This document shows, piece after piece, positions 30,033 to 39,310 of a stretch of DNA of 64,000 nt. Source of the stretch: Flectobacillus sp. BAB-3569. Its GTDB lineage: Bacteria > Bacteroidota > Bacteroidia > Cytophagales > Spirosomataceae. How positions within the stretch are numbered: position 1 is the stretch's first letter; each line of letters begins with the position of its first letter. Made by a program: the position numbers and the translations under genes. The notes beneath the pieces were generated by a model. It had not been told where the DNA came from, made no database searches, and was given only the letters and a program-made list of their open reading frames with translations. The stretch spans positions 39 through 64,038 of the forward strand of contig NZ_NJFZ01000020.1 of assembly GCF_002270355.1 (NCBI RefSeq), in the 5' to 3' direction.

Positions 30033-30083
30033 TAAAGTATAATGTAAATTTACATATAACAACAAATGATTTACACTAGTAAT

Positions 30084-30569
30084 ATGGATTTAAATAAAAA
30101 AATAGAGCAAATAATAGTAGATAAAGGAATGTCTCCAAGTTTCTTTGCAGACGCTATCGGAGTGCAAAGAAGTAGCATTTCTCATATCCTTTCGGGTAGA
30201 AATAAACCCAGTTTAGACATTATTCAGAAGATTTTAAGGGTTTTTCCTGATATCAATCGAGATTGGCTACTTTTTGACACAGAAACGCCCTATGATAACC
30301 AAGCCATAAATAGCCAACAATCTCCTGTATTTCAGCAAGTTACGCCTCAATTGAGAGAGAACTCTAACGCACGAGAATCGAATAAATTTATGGTGCCTGA
30401 GGATAGGATTATACAACAAAATCTCAGACGTAAGGTCGAACGCCCAGAAGTGCCATCTAATCCTGTTACTCCACCTATTTCGGTGGCTCCAGAACCCACA
30501 GGAAAGAAAATTGAACGTATTGTTATTTTCTATACAGACGGAACATTTATGGAAAGCAAGCCAATGTAG
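30084..30569 (+). CDS. Xre-family transcriptional regulator
   Basis: A 161-residue protein with an N-terminal HTH_3 domain (about residues 3-58; KGMSPSFFADAIGVQRSSISHILSGRNKPSLDII is the helix-turn-helix), then a Pro/Gln-rich linker and a short C-terminal part ending ERIVIFYTDGTFMESKPM. The ATG at 30084 (MDLNKKIEQ) starts the domain cleanly; an in-frame ATG at 30066 is an alternative. No phage or toxin partner is next to it. Confidence 0.9.
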   Translation: MDLNKKIEQIIVDKGMSPSFFADAIGVQRSSISHILSGRNKPSLDIIQKILRVFPDINRDWLLFDTETPYDNQAINSQQSPVFQQVTPQLRENSNARESNKFMVPEDRIIQQNLRRKVERPEVPSNPVTPPISVAPEPTGKKIERIVIFYTDGTFMESKPM

Positions 30570-30596
30570 AGACGGGTTTATCCCGTCTCTTTTTTT
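30568..30596 (+). terminator. Terminator of the Xre regulator gene
   Basis: AGAGACGGG (30568-30576) pairs with CCCGTCTCT (30582-30590) and is followed by six or seven T. The stop codon is inside the left arm. GTAGAGACG here resembles the repeat near 43795. Confidence 0.92.
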
Positions 30597-30599
30597 GTA

Positions 30600-32521
30600 C
30601 TTTTACAAGTGAAGTATACAGCCGTAGTTGTAGTTTGAACCTAAGATACTTTCTCTAATTACTTATAATATATCATTTGTTGTAAATGACTTCTCTACTT
30701 TGAATCCCCTCTAAATAATACAATTTCGGAGCCTGAAATCTTATCTTTATTTCTGAATATTTTAGAGGTATTGAGAGGCAATTTTAGCAAGAATTAAGAG
30801 AAATAGTACTTATACTTAAGCACACTTAATGATGAATATTTATTCACTTTGAGTATGCTTTTAAACTTACTTACCTACATTACCTTAAAAATATCTTCCT
30901 TACCAAGACTCATACCTTCTATAAAATAAGGAGAGAAAACATCTAATTATAAAGTTAGTTCTATCTGTTTTTCATGTAAACTGGCTCCCAAATGGTTAAA
31001 TGCATGTACAGAAATGTATTATTATCCTACTTTAAATTAGGGCATAGTTACCTATTTTGTATGCAAAAAATGGCACAGAAAGCATCTCTTTTACCAATTT
31101 GAAATGCAAAATCGTAGGCTATATTAATGATATTAGGAGAGAATTTTATGCCTAATTGCACAAATATGGGCCAGAATTTATCGATTGTAGTCTAGATATT
31201 TTGATAAATTCCAAGCATATTTTGCCCGGAATTCATTAAAAATAGGTCTATTCTATCTATTTATACGAAGTAAAAGACTAGTCTTCCTTTCAAGAAAAAT
31301 TAAGAAATCATAGTTTGTTTTTTAGTAAAAGTCAGTTCCGAAATCCATATTTTAGGGTCTTTATTTTGCGAAACATTCCAAATAAAGACTCTGGCTTATT
31401 CCTATGAAATGGATATGGTCAGATAATTTCTTCCAAAATCGGCGCAAAAATGGCTATTCCTTCTACATTACTTTACCTTATTTATAAGCATCCTAACCCA
31501 AGGTTTATGCCTTTACTAACCTGTAATAGTCATTTTCTCAACACTGTGTTTAGCTAATGTTTGAATCCCTCAGAATTAGCTATCCTGATAAAGATTTTAC
31601 ATGATTCTATGTAGCTCATTACTTTCAGCGTTCGCACTAATCCACATACTTTTAAGTGATAATAGGATATATTCCCAAATTATATCACCCTCTAAATACA
31701 GCAACTCGGTAGATGATGCAGCTATCTAAACAGATTTTAATTTCTCTACTTATCTCAATGCTTAAGCATCTTCCCGGGGAATCTCTCTCGTTTGAATCCG
31801 ATCCTATTCCATGAATAAATAATCGAAATAGGTTTAAAAATAAGAGCTAAAAAACATATTTATAACTCGTTTTTGTAGTTACAAATCACCCAAAATAGGG
31901 CACTATACACGTTTTTTAGGCGATAGGGGAGGCGTTTTTTGGACATTCAATGCTAGCATTGAGAGATAAAAATAGGGGCTTAAATTCAAAATTTCAGAAA
32001 GAGTAGGAGTGATTTCTTTTATTTTTAATTAAATATAGGAGGGAAGGGGTTAATTTTTTCGCTCCGACTCGACTCGATGTTTTCTTCTCTCCATCAATCA
32101 ACTTTACTTATCTCTACCTCTGTTCTGCACTCATTCCTACTCTCAGTTGAATAAACTATCCCCTTCAATTTACGTCCTTTCCTATCCTACATCAACAATT
32201 AATTGATAAACAAGTCATTAGCTTACCTTCGATTCTCACGATATAATTTAGTATTATTCCGTGAAACCTATTAATATTCAGAAAATGTTCCACGTGGATA
32301 TATAAGTGACTGACACACAAATTATTACAACAAAAGAAGAATATTTAGTTTTTACGTAGAATTGCAGACATATCAAATCAAATAAAGGATTTATTTATGG
32401 CTAGGTATATATAATATTATGAAGAAATAGAATAATGAAGGACTTTTGGCAATGATTGCTTAAATTGCATTGTATTAAAGCCCCATGAGGGAAGCCATAA
32501 AATTAAAAACGATAAGTATAA
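30600..32521. other. Gene-free region left of the dif-like site
   Basis: About 1.9 kb of AT-rich sequence without a plausible gene on either strand. It contains a GTCTTTATTT/AAATAAAGAC hairpin (31357-31366 with 31380-31389) and a parS-like palindrome (32286-32301). I did not recognise any RNA gene, and no coding remnant could be aligned by eye. Confidence 0.6.
32286..32301. other. parS-like palindrome (partial match)
   Basis: TGTTCCACGTGGATAT contains the perfect 10-bp palindrome TCCACGTGGA and matches 13 of 16 bases of the ParB-binding consensus TGTTCCACGTGGAACA; the last three bases differ. Functional parS sites usually lie near the origin, so this may be a degenerate or chance site. Confidence 0.3.
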
Positions 32522-32992
32522 ATGGAAAAGTTAGATTCGTTGAACCAGGTTGCTGCATTTCATAAAACTTTCAAAGCGCCGATTCTGGATACGCCACAAG
32601 TACCATCTGAAGATAGAAGTAAGCTACGTGTAAGTTTGATAGCTGAAGAGTTGAAGGAATTAGAAGATGGTATCAGAAATAATGATATTGTAGAAATCGC
32701 TGATGCGCTATGTGATATTCAATATGTATTGTCGGGTGCCGTTCTTGAGTTTGGACTTGGAAATAAATTTGTTGAATTGTTCAACGAAGTACAGCGCTCA
32801 AATATGAGTAAGGCATGTCAGACAATTCAGGAAGCTGAAGCTACTGTAAAGTTTTATTTCGATAAAGATGGAACAGAAGCATTTATTGAACCAGACGGTG
32901 AGCAATTTTTGGTTTACAGAAAATCAGACAATAAGATTCTTAAATCAATCAATTATTCTCCAGCCAACTTGGAAGCCATTCTGAGTAAATAA
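32522..32992 (+). CDS. MazG-like NTP pyrophosphohydrolase
   Basis: A 156-residue all-alpha NTP-pyrophosphatase (PRA-PH/MazG superfamily). The metal-binding pattern is clear: AEELKELEDGI, then VEIADALCDIQYVLSG, that is EExxE followed by ExxxD. Such enzymes hydrolyse nucleoside triphosphates to monophosphates, often for pool cleaning. The last 50 residues (FYFDKDGTEAFIEPDGEQFLVYRKSDNK) form a beta-rich tail. It is flanked by a long gene-free region and the dif-like site. Confidence 0.87.
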   Translation: MEKLDSLNQVAAFHKTFKAPILDTPQVPSEDRSKLRVSLIAEELKELEDGIRNNDIVEIADALCDIQYVLSGAVLEFGLGNKFVELFNEVQRSNMSKACQTIQEAEATVKFYFDKDGTEAFIEPDGEQFLVYRKSDNKILKSINYSPANLEAILSK

Positions 32993-33012
32993 ATCGCACA
33001 GAAGCCAAATAT

Positions 33013-33086
33013 ATGCGGTATTTGAAGCCCCTGAGAATCGTTTATTTGAGAGTGATCTTCAGATGGTTTCGAATACCGCATTTTTA
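33013..33086 (+). terminator. Nested terminator of the MazG-like gene
   Basis: ATGCGGTATTTGAA (33013-33026) pairs with TTCGAATACCGCAT (33068-33081) with one G-T pair, followed by TTTTATTT. Inside it CTGAGAATCG (33031-33040), the arm of the dispersed repeat family, pairs imperfectly with GATCTTCAG. Confidence 0.75.
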
Positions 33087-33265
33087 TTTAAACCTAAACG
33101 CCTTCAAATTATCGTTAAAAGGTGCTTTTTAACTCATAAAATAAAAATTTGCTGGTGTTATATTGAGAGGGCTTAAGAGAATTGAGACCATCATATGACC
33201 AATATAGTAAAACAGCCTGTACCCCGATAAAGTGCTGAAATTGATAGATTTAGACATAAAAACAA

Positions 33266-33293
33266 ATGTTTCATAATTTATATTATGTTAAAT
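33266..33293. other. dif-like XerCD recombination site
   Basis: ATGTTTCATAA (33266-33276), a 6-base centre TTTATA, and TTATGTTAAAT (33283-33293) give the 11-6-11 layout of a chromosomal dif. The right half-site is identical to the XerD half-site of E. coli dif, and the left one keeps the CATAA that mirrors TTATG. It lies in a gene-free gap where gene orientation turns from mostly plus to mostly minus, as expected at the terminus. Confidence 0.7.
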
Positions 33294-33356
33294 AGAACTT
33301 TAGGTAATTTGCGGTCTATCATAAAACCTACTTATTTAGCCATATTACTAGACAAC

Positions 33357-33390
33357 AAAAAAGCCCGACGATTTTTCGTCAGGCTTTTTT
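33357..33390 (-). terminator. Terminator of the TPR gene
   Basis: AAAAAAGCCCGACG (33357-33370) pairs with CGTCAGGCTTTTTT (33377-33390) with one mismatch. The A and T flanks allow use in both directions; it lies just beyond the stop of the minus-strand gene at 33413. Confidence 0.88.
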
Positions 33391-33412
33391 GATACTCTTA
33401 TAAATGATTGAA

Positions 33413-34897
33413 TTACTCACCTAATTCTTTCAATTTATCTTCCATTTTCAATACACGGTACAATTGCTTAAGGTTTTCTTTCACATCTTCCTCTTTCTTC
33501 AAAGAATATGCTTTTTCGAAGTACTTCAATGCTTCTTTGAATTTGTCATCTCTAGTAGCTTCAGCAGCTTTTCCATCTTTCTTGTACTCGTCCATACCCA
33601 TGTCACCTACTTTCTTGTTTAAGATAACTGCCTCATTGAAAGCAATTACACCTAAGTTATAGTTAACATCGTAGTTATTTGGATCTACTTTAAGAGCTTT
33701 GTCATAATTAGCCAAGGCACTAGATTTTGCAGCTTTTTGTTTTTCCTGAAGATCTGTCATTTTTGCAGTCAACTCAGCTGCATTACCTGCATTAGCAGAT
33801 TTTTTAGCTAGTTCAGCGTTCAAATTGTCAAGCTCTACTTTCTCGGCATCTCTCTGCTTTGTGATTTCAGCAATTTGTTTCTTAGTATTTACTGCTGATT
33901 TAGGATCTTTCTTGATTTTATCTGTCAAACGTTTGATTTCAGATTCAAAAGCATCTACTTTATCTTTTTGAGCAGCAACTTTCTTCTTCACTCCTTCTAC
34001 GTCAAATTCAGCTAATTTCTCTTTAACTTCGCGAATCTCAGCATTGTACTGTTCTGCTTTGTTATCGAATAAAATGGCCAAGTTTAATACAGTTTGAACA
34101 TTACTTGGATCTTTTTCAACTACAGCAGATAATTCAGAAATCGCAGAATCAATTTTCTTGAACGCCAAATACATATTGATTTTCTCGTTCTTCAAATCTT
34201 TGTTAGCTGGGTTAATTGAAATACCCTTTTCCAAAGTAGCTAATGCTTTATCTTCGTTTTTCTCATCTTTGTAGATTTGAGCCAAGCTGTAGTAAATACC
34301 TGGATCTTTACCTCCTAATGAAATAAATTTCTCGAAACCAACTTTTGCAGCGTCATTTTCTTTTGCCATTTGACCAATGATACCTGTATACATTGCCGCA
34401 GTAGTATCTTTTGAGCCAATTTCTGATGCCATTTGAAGATCTTTCAACGCACCTGAGTAATCTTTAGACTGGTATTTAGCAATACCTGCGTTCATAAACG
34501 CACCGTACAATTTCATACCTTCACCTTCTGCTTTACCTTCTTTGTTATAAGCAACTGATAAGTATTTCTTTGCAGCAGCAGCAGTTGATCCCTCTTTACC
34601 GTTTACAACATCCAATGAAATTGCTTTCTTTAAAGATTCTACAGCAATAAATCCAGCATTAGGAACTTGATTCGTTAATTCTGCATCTTGTGAGTTTGCC
34701 AAGTCAAGATAAGCTTCTGCTCTTGTCAACCAAGTCTTTGCTTTTAATGAATCTTTTTTAGTAATCGCTTCGTCTACTTTCTTTTTTGCATCTAAGATTG
34801 TTTTGCGGTTTGCCTCCAGAAGCAATTTGTCTGTTTGGGCATACGATGCTCCTCCAGTTGCAGCAACAGCGAAAAGAGCAAATGTGAGTTTTCTCAT
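33413..34897 (-). CDS. Exported TPR protein with coiled-coil insert
   Basis: A 494-residue protein with a signal peptide (cut near residue 20, SYAQ), several tetratricopeptide repeats in the first 260 residues, a charged coiled coil (about 270-385, rich in Glu, Lys and Ala) and two more TPR units at the end. It is expected to be periplasmic and to act as a scaffold; the partner is unknown. It follows gyrA on the same strand, 140 bases downstream. Confidence 0.85.
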   Translation of the reverse strand: MRKLTFALFAVAATGGASYAQTDKLLLEANRKTILDAKKKVDEAITKKDSLKAKTWLTRAEAYLDLANSQDAELTNQVPNAGFIAVESLKKAISLDVVNGKEGSTAAAAKKYLSVAYNKEGKAEGEGMKLYGAFMNAGIAKYQSKDYSGALKDLQMASEIGSKDTTAAMYTGIIGQMAKENDAAKVGFEKFISLGGKDPGIYYSLAQIYKDEKNEDKALATLEKGISINPANKDLKNEKINMYLAFKKIDSAISELSAVVEKDPSNVQTVLNLAILFDNKAEQYNAEIREVKEKLAEFDVEGVKKKVAAQKDKVDAFESEIKRLTDKIKKDPKSAVNTKKQIAEITKQRDAEKVELDNLNAELAKKSANAGNAAELTAKMTDLQEKQKAAKSSALANYDKALKVDPNNYDVNYNLGVIAFNEAVILNKKVGDMGMDEYKKDGKAAEATRDDKFKEALKYFEKAYSLKKEEDVKENLKQLYRVLKMEDKLKELGE

Positions 34898-35039
34898 TGT
34901 TTGGTAAATGGTTTGATTAAAAAATGAAATAGCAGTTAATAGTAATGCTATTTTGGCAAAAAGCCAAAGTTGTACTAAGAAAATAAATAGCTAGGGGGAT
35001 TTTGAATTGCTTCTATCCTACCCTAGCTATCTAAATTTA

Positions 35040-37568
35040 TTACTCTGCCGAAGCAGTATCGTCTGATTCATCATTGATAACTACATCAGAATCAGTCTCT
35101 TGAATTTCCTCTGGATCTTTTACAATTTTAGTAACAGATGAAATCTCGTCAGACTCGTTTTTCAAACGAATTAACTTCACACCTTGTGTATTTCTGCCCA
35201 TTACTCTTAAGTCTGCTACCGCAATTCGAATCAAGATACCAGCTTTTGTAATAATCATCAAATCATCATTGTCAGTAACATCCTTGATGGCTACTAGGTT
35301 TCCAGTTTTGTCAGTGATATTCAATGCTTTCACACCCTTACCACCACGGTTTGTCAAACGATATTCTTCCACATCTGAACGTTTACCAAAGCCTTTTTCT
35401 GAAACCACCAATAACTGCTGAGTCTCAGGACTTTCTACGCAAACCATGCCAATAACTTTTTCACTAGGATTTTCTTCATCAAGCCAGATACCTTTCACAC
35501 CAGCCGCTGAACGACCCATCGGACGAACACGGTTTTCTTCAAAGTGAACTGCACGACCTGAGTTAGTAGCGATAATAATATGGTTGTTGCCATTTGTCAA
35601 TGCTACATCCAATAATCTATCTCCTTCACGGATTGTTACAGCAATGATACCGTTTTGACGAGGACGAGAATACGCTTCAAGAGATGTCTTCTTGATTGTA
35701 CCATCCTCTGTACACATTACGATAAAGTTGTTGTTGATATAATCGGCATCCGTAATAGACTTCACATTAATAACTGAGCGAATTGAATCTCCACTCTCGA
35801 TATTCATTAAGTTTTGTACTGGACGACCTTTGGCATTCTTCGAACCTTCAGGAACTGCATATACACGCAACCAGAAACATTTACCTTTTTCAGTAAAGAA
35901 TAAAAGCCAGTTGTGCATAGTTGCAGTAAACAAATGCTCAGTGTAATCATCGTCTTTGGTAGCTACAGCACGAGAACCTACACCACCACGACTTTGAGCT
36001 TTGTACTCAACCAAAGGAGTACGTTTGATATAGCCTTGTGCCGAAACTGTAATCAACATTTCATCATCAGCAATCATATCCTCAACAGAGAACTCATCGT
36101 CTGTCATGTTGATTTGCGTACGACGCTCATCTCCATAACGTTCTTTAATTTCTGTCAATTCTATCTTGATAATTTCTAACTGTCTTTCAGGACGGGCTAA
36201 GATATCCTCTAAGTCTTTGATTTGCTTTTGAATCTCTTCGTATTCAGCCATAATCTTGTCACGTTCCATACCTGTAAGGCGTTGGAGACGCATCTCAAGA
36301 ATTGCTTTTGCCTGAATTTCAGAGAGGTTAAATGATTGCATCAATCCAGCTTGTGCTGTATTTGGATCGCGAGATTCACGAATCAACTTGATAACAGCAT
36401 CAAGATTGTCTAGTGCAATAATAAATCCTTGCAAAATGTGTGCACGCTTCTGAGCTTCTTTCAAATCGTACTGTGTACGGCGAACGATTACCTCATTACG
36501 GTGCTCAACAAAATAATGAATCAAATCTTTCAAATTCAATGTCATCGGGCGACCTTTTACCAAGGCAACGTTGTTAACACTGAATGAAGATTGAAGAGCT
36601 GTATGTTTGTACAGGTTATTCAATACAACGTTTGGAACAGCGTCACGTTTTAAATCAAAAACCACACGCATCCCCTGACGGTCAGATTCATCACGAATCT
36701 CAGAGATACCTTCAATTCTCTTATCATTTACCAAATCTGCGCATTGTTTGATCAAGGCAGCTTTGTTTACCATGTATGGAATTTCAGAAACAATAATTTG
36801 CTCTTTACCAGTTTTAGAAGTTTCGAAGGTAGCATTTCCACGAACCACCACACGACCACGACCAGTTTCGAAAGCATTCTTAATCCCCTGAACACCATAG
36901 ATAGTACCACCAGTTGGGAAATCTGGAGCCTTGATATACTCCATCAATTCAGGAATCGTGATATCTCTATTGTTGATGTAAGCAGTGATACCATCCACAA
37001 CTTCACTCAAATTATGAGGAGCCATGTTGGTAGCCATACCTACTGCGATACCAGAAGTACCATTCAACAAAAGGTTAGGGATTTTTGCAGGGAGAACTGT
37101 AGGCTCTTCAAGTGAATCGTCAAAGTTTGGTTGAAAATCAACAGTTTCCTTATTGATATCTCCCAATAGCTCTTCAGCGATACGCTTTAAACGAGCTTCA
37201 GTATAACGCATTGCAGCTGGTGAGTCACCATCAATTGAACCGAAGTTACCTTGACCGTCTACCAATGGATAACGTAAAGACCACTCTTGAGCCATACGAA
37301 CCATGGTATCATAAACTGATGAGTCACCATGTGGGTGATACTTACCAAGCACCTCTCCTACAATACGAGCTGATTTCTTATAAGCTTTATTATAATTGAC
37401 GCCTAGCTCATCCATTCCAAATAGCACACGGCGGTGTACCGGTTTCAAGCCGTCGCGGACGTCAGGTAATGCACGGGATACAATTACGGACATTGAATAG
37501 TCAATGTACGCTCCCCGCATTTCGTCTTCAATGTTGATGGGGATAATGTTACTAATTTGATCTGACAT
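35040..37568 (-). CDS. gyrA: DNA gyrase subunit A
   Basis: An 842-residue type II topoisomerase A subunit that cuts and rejoins DNA to introduce negative supercoils. The winged-helix and quinolone region ([16 protein letters not shown]) and the catalytic tyrosine (AMRYTEARL, about residue 122) are in place, followed by the coiled coil and the C-terminal beta-pinwheel. The GyrA-box appears as QSRGGVG, a relaxed version of QRRGGKG. The acidic C-terminal tail is short. gyrA is far from gyrB, which is normal. Confidence 0.97.
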   Translation of the reverse strand: MSDQISNIIPINIEDEMRGAYIDYSMSVIVSRALPDVRDGLKPVHRRVLFGMDELGVNYNKAYKKSARIVGEVLGKYHPHGDSSVYDTMVRMAQEWSLRYPLVDGQGNFGSIDGDSPAAMRYTEARLKRIAEELLGDINKETVDFQPNFDDSLEEPTVLPAKIPNLLLNGTSGIAVGMATNMAPHNLSEVVDGITAYINNRDITIPELMEYIKAPDFPTGGTIYGVQGIKNAFETGRGRVVVRGNATFETSKTGKEQIIVSEIPYMVNKAALIKQCADLVNDKRIEGISEIRDESDRQGMRVVFDLKRDAVPNVVLNNLYKHTALQSSFSVNNVALVKGRPMTLNLKDLIHYFVEHRNEVIVRRTQYDLKEAQKRAHILQGFIIALDNLDAVIKLIRESRDPNTAQAGLMQSFNLSEIQAKAILEMRLQRLTGMERDKIMAEYEEIQKQIKDLEDILARPERQLEIIKIELTEIKERYGDERRTQINMTDDEFSVEDMIADDEMLITVSAQGYIKRTPLVEYKAQSRGGVGSRAVATKDDDYTEHLFTATMHNWLLFFTEKGKCFWLRVYAVPEGSKNAKGRPVQNLMNIESGDSIRSVINVKSITDADYINNNFIVMCTEDGTIKKTSLEAYSRPRQNGIIAVTIREGDRLLDVALTNGNNHIIIATNSGRAVHFEENRVRPMGRSAAGVKGIWLDEENPSEKVIGMVCVESPETQQLLVVSEKGFGKRSDVEEYRLTNRGGKGVKALNITDKTGNLVAIKDVTDNDDLMIITKAGILIRIAVADLRVMGRNTQGVKLIRLKNESDEISSVTKIVKDPEEIQETDSDVVINDESDDTASAE

Positions 37569-38105
37569 ATTCTTTGATTATGTATTTCGGGAATGAAATT
37601 CAATAGTTATTTCTGTTTTCACCTTTCATTCCTTATTAATCATGGATAATATTGGAAAGTTTAGTAGATGTTGAGATAAACTAAATGCCAAAAATTAGCC
37701 TATATATACAAATTTCGTGAATTTTTCGGGGGTTTGCAAATATCAGACCAGTTAGTATATAACTGGTACATTGATTTTAATTGGTTTCTAATTTTTCTAA
37801 AACTGAGCTTAAAATTAGCTTGAGATACTTAAAAGGTAAATTAACTCTAAAACCGACTTCAGTATCCAAATTTCAACTATCTATCCTCCTGATAAACAAC
37901 AATTCTAGAACACCATATTGAAGCTGTAAATTTTACATCTCTATTTCAAGGTTGATTTTCCGTAATTTAAGTAGTTGTTTTTACTTAGGATAATTTTGAT
38001 TTTATGAATCTTAAATAAATGACTAATTTTTGTAGATTTACATCTATAAAGTAGGAATGAAAGGTTCTATCATTCATTTCTAAAACAATTAACCAATAAA
38101 GTTTT
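37569..38105. other. Intergenic region between gyrA and the RNase gene
   Basis: A 537-base region with no gene on either strand. It separates divergent gyrA and the barnase-like gene and must carry both promoters. No complete TTG/TAnnTTTG pair was found. Confidence 0.5.
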
Positions 38106-38609
38106 ATGTTAAAAACCAAGATTCAGTATTTGCTATTGGTCTTTGCCCTGCTGGTAGGATTTAATTGGCAAAGCTATGCAAAGTATTTCTCAGAAAGTAT
38201 CCATCGCGTTGAGAAACAGAATGATTACAGAAAGAAGAAACACAAAAGGAAAAAGGACAATAACAGTCAAAATAATACTGACCAAATTAAGTCCAATGGC
38301 GACATTCCAAGTAAAGTGTATGAGGTACTGTCGCATATAAAATCTAGTGGTAAGCCAATCGAAGGTTATGTAGGCGGCAGAAAGTTTGGTAATTATGAAA
38401 AGTTATTACCGCAAGAAGATGAAGAAGGTCGGAAGATTCAGTACCAAGAGTGGGATGTAAATCCAAAAGTAGAAGGCAAAAATCGAGGTACAGAAAGAAT
38501 TGTTACAGGCTCAGACGGAAAAGCATATTATACAAACGACCATTACAGAAGTTTTCAAATAATTCCAAATTCTAAACAAACCAGTAAATCAAATCATGGC
38601 AAATTTTAA
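38106..38609 (+). CDS. Secreted barnase-type ribonuclease
   Basis: A 167-residue protein with an N-terminal signal segment (about 1-25), a basic linker (RKKKHKRKK, 42-50) and a C-terminal ribonuclease domain of the barnase/N1 family (about 65-155). The catalytic set is present: Glu115 in YQEWDVN, Arg131 in GTERIV, His146 in NDHYRSF. It cleaves RNA after guanosine; the signal suggests export, perhaps for scavenging RNA or attacking competitors. It overlaps the barstar gene by 14 bases, so the inhibitor is made with it. Confidence 0.9.
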   Translation: MLKTKIQYLLLVFALLVGFNWQSYAKYFSESIHRVEKQNDYRKKKHKRKKDNNSQNNTDQIKSNGDIPSKVYEVLSHIKSSGKPIEGYVGGRKFGNYEKLLPQEDEEGRKIQYQEWDVNPKVEGKNRGTERIVTGSDGKAYYTNDHYRSFQIIPNSKQTSKSNHGKF

Positions 38610-39012
38610 AATATTGAGTGAGCTTTGTGTGTTAGTGCCAAATGAAAGTCAAGTTTTAGTTTATGTGGATGGCGAGGAAAATTTGACTATCGAACAATTT
38701 TATACTACGATATCAAAACAACTACAGTTCCCTTCAGATTTTGGCTCAAACCTTGATGCCTTCGACGAAATGTTAAATGATTTGTCTTGGTTGGCTCAAA
38801 ATGAAATTTTTATTGTATTCAGAAATTATGATGATTTCTTGGCAGACGAAAATGATGAACTAAGAGAAATTCTCTTAACAATCATGGATGATGCCGCTGA
38901 AGAATGGAAAAGTGACGCAGGTACAAAATCATTAAAAATTCTTATTGAACCTTCTGAATTGGGAGTGGATGATTTAGAAACGATTGGAATTTCTTATGAA
39001 GATGAAGCCTAA
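38596..39012 (+). CDS. Barstar-family ribonuclease inhibitor
   Basis: A 138-residue cytoplasmic protein with the barstar core: an N-terminal strand, then TTISKQLQFPSDFGSNLDAFDEMLND and LSWLAQNEIFIVF, followed by the C-terminal helix and strand. It is very acidic, as expected for a protein that plugs the basic active site of barnase. The gene starts 14 bases inside the RNase gene. The extension after residue 110 (EPSELGVDDLETIG) goes beyond the usual 90-residue barstar. Confidence 0.92.
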   Translation: MANFKILSELCVLVPNESQVLVYVDGEENLTIEQFYTTISKQLQFPSDFGSNLDAFDEMLNDLSWLAQNEIFIVFRNYDDFLADENDELREILLTIMDDAAEEWKSDAGTKSLKILIEPSELGVDDLETIGISYEDEA

Positions 39013-39044
39013 TAAACCCTCGCTCCTATTCAAAAGTGCTAAGG

Positions 39045-39114
39045 CCTGACAATCGCATGAGACTCAAATGAACCACCATAAGGTCTATTTTTAGTATTTT
39101 ACACGATTCTCAGG
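39045..39114. repeat. Inverted repeat, CCTGACAATCG/CGATTCTCAGG
   Basis: CCTGACAATCG (39045-39055) pairs with CGATTCTCAGG (39104-39114) with one mismatch and a 48-base loop. It is the same arm sequence as at 11148. Confidence 0.65.
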
Positions 39115-39128
39115 CGCTTCAAAACCCT

Positions 39129-39176
39129 AAAAAAGGCTATTTTTACCCAAAATCTGGGGTAAAAATAGCCTTTTTT
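39129..39176. terminator. Bidirectional terminator after barstar
   Basis: A 20-bp stem: six A plus GGCTATTTTTACCC (39129-39148) pair with GGGTAAAAATAGCC plus six T (39157-39176), with an 8-base loop. It stands between the convergent barstar and lacI-type genes. Confidence 0.93.
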
Positions 39177-39276
39177 AATAATCTTAGAATTATCAATTTC
39201 GCACAAACAGCTGAAAATCAACTACTTGCAAAATAATTGTTTTTTTGCTCAGAATTGAAGATTTTAGTCAAAAAAC

Positions 39277-39308
39277 AAAAAAACGTACTTTATTCAAGTA
39301 CGTTTTTT
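39277..39308 (-). terminator. Terminator of the LacI-type gene
   Basis: ACGTACTT (39283-39290) pairs with AAGTACGT (39296-39303), with A and T runs at both sides. It lies right next to the stop of the minus-strand gene at 39311. Confidence 0.88.
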
Positions 39309-39310
39309 AC

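Noticed and set aside
30084-30569. Phage repressor or toxin-antitoxin antitoxin
   Set aside because: No phage gene or small toxin gene is adjacent; the neighbours are a cvfB-type gene and a gene-free region.
30600-32521. Structural RNAs (RNase P RNA, tmRNA, SRP RNA) in the gene-free region
   Set aside because: I looked for their conserved motifs by eye and recognised none; a covariance search would be needed to be sure.
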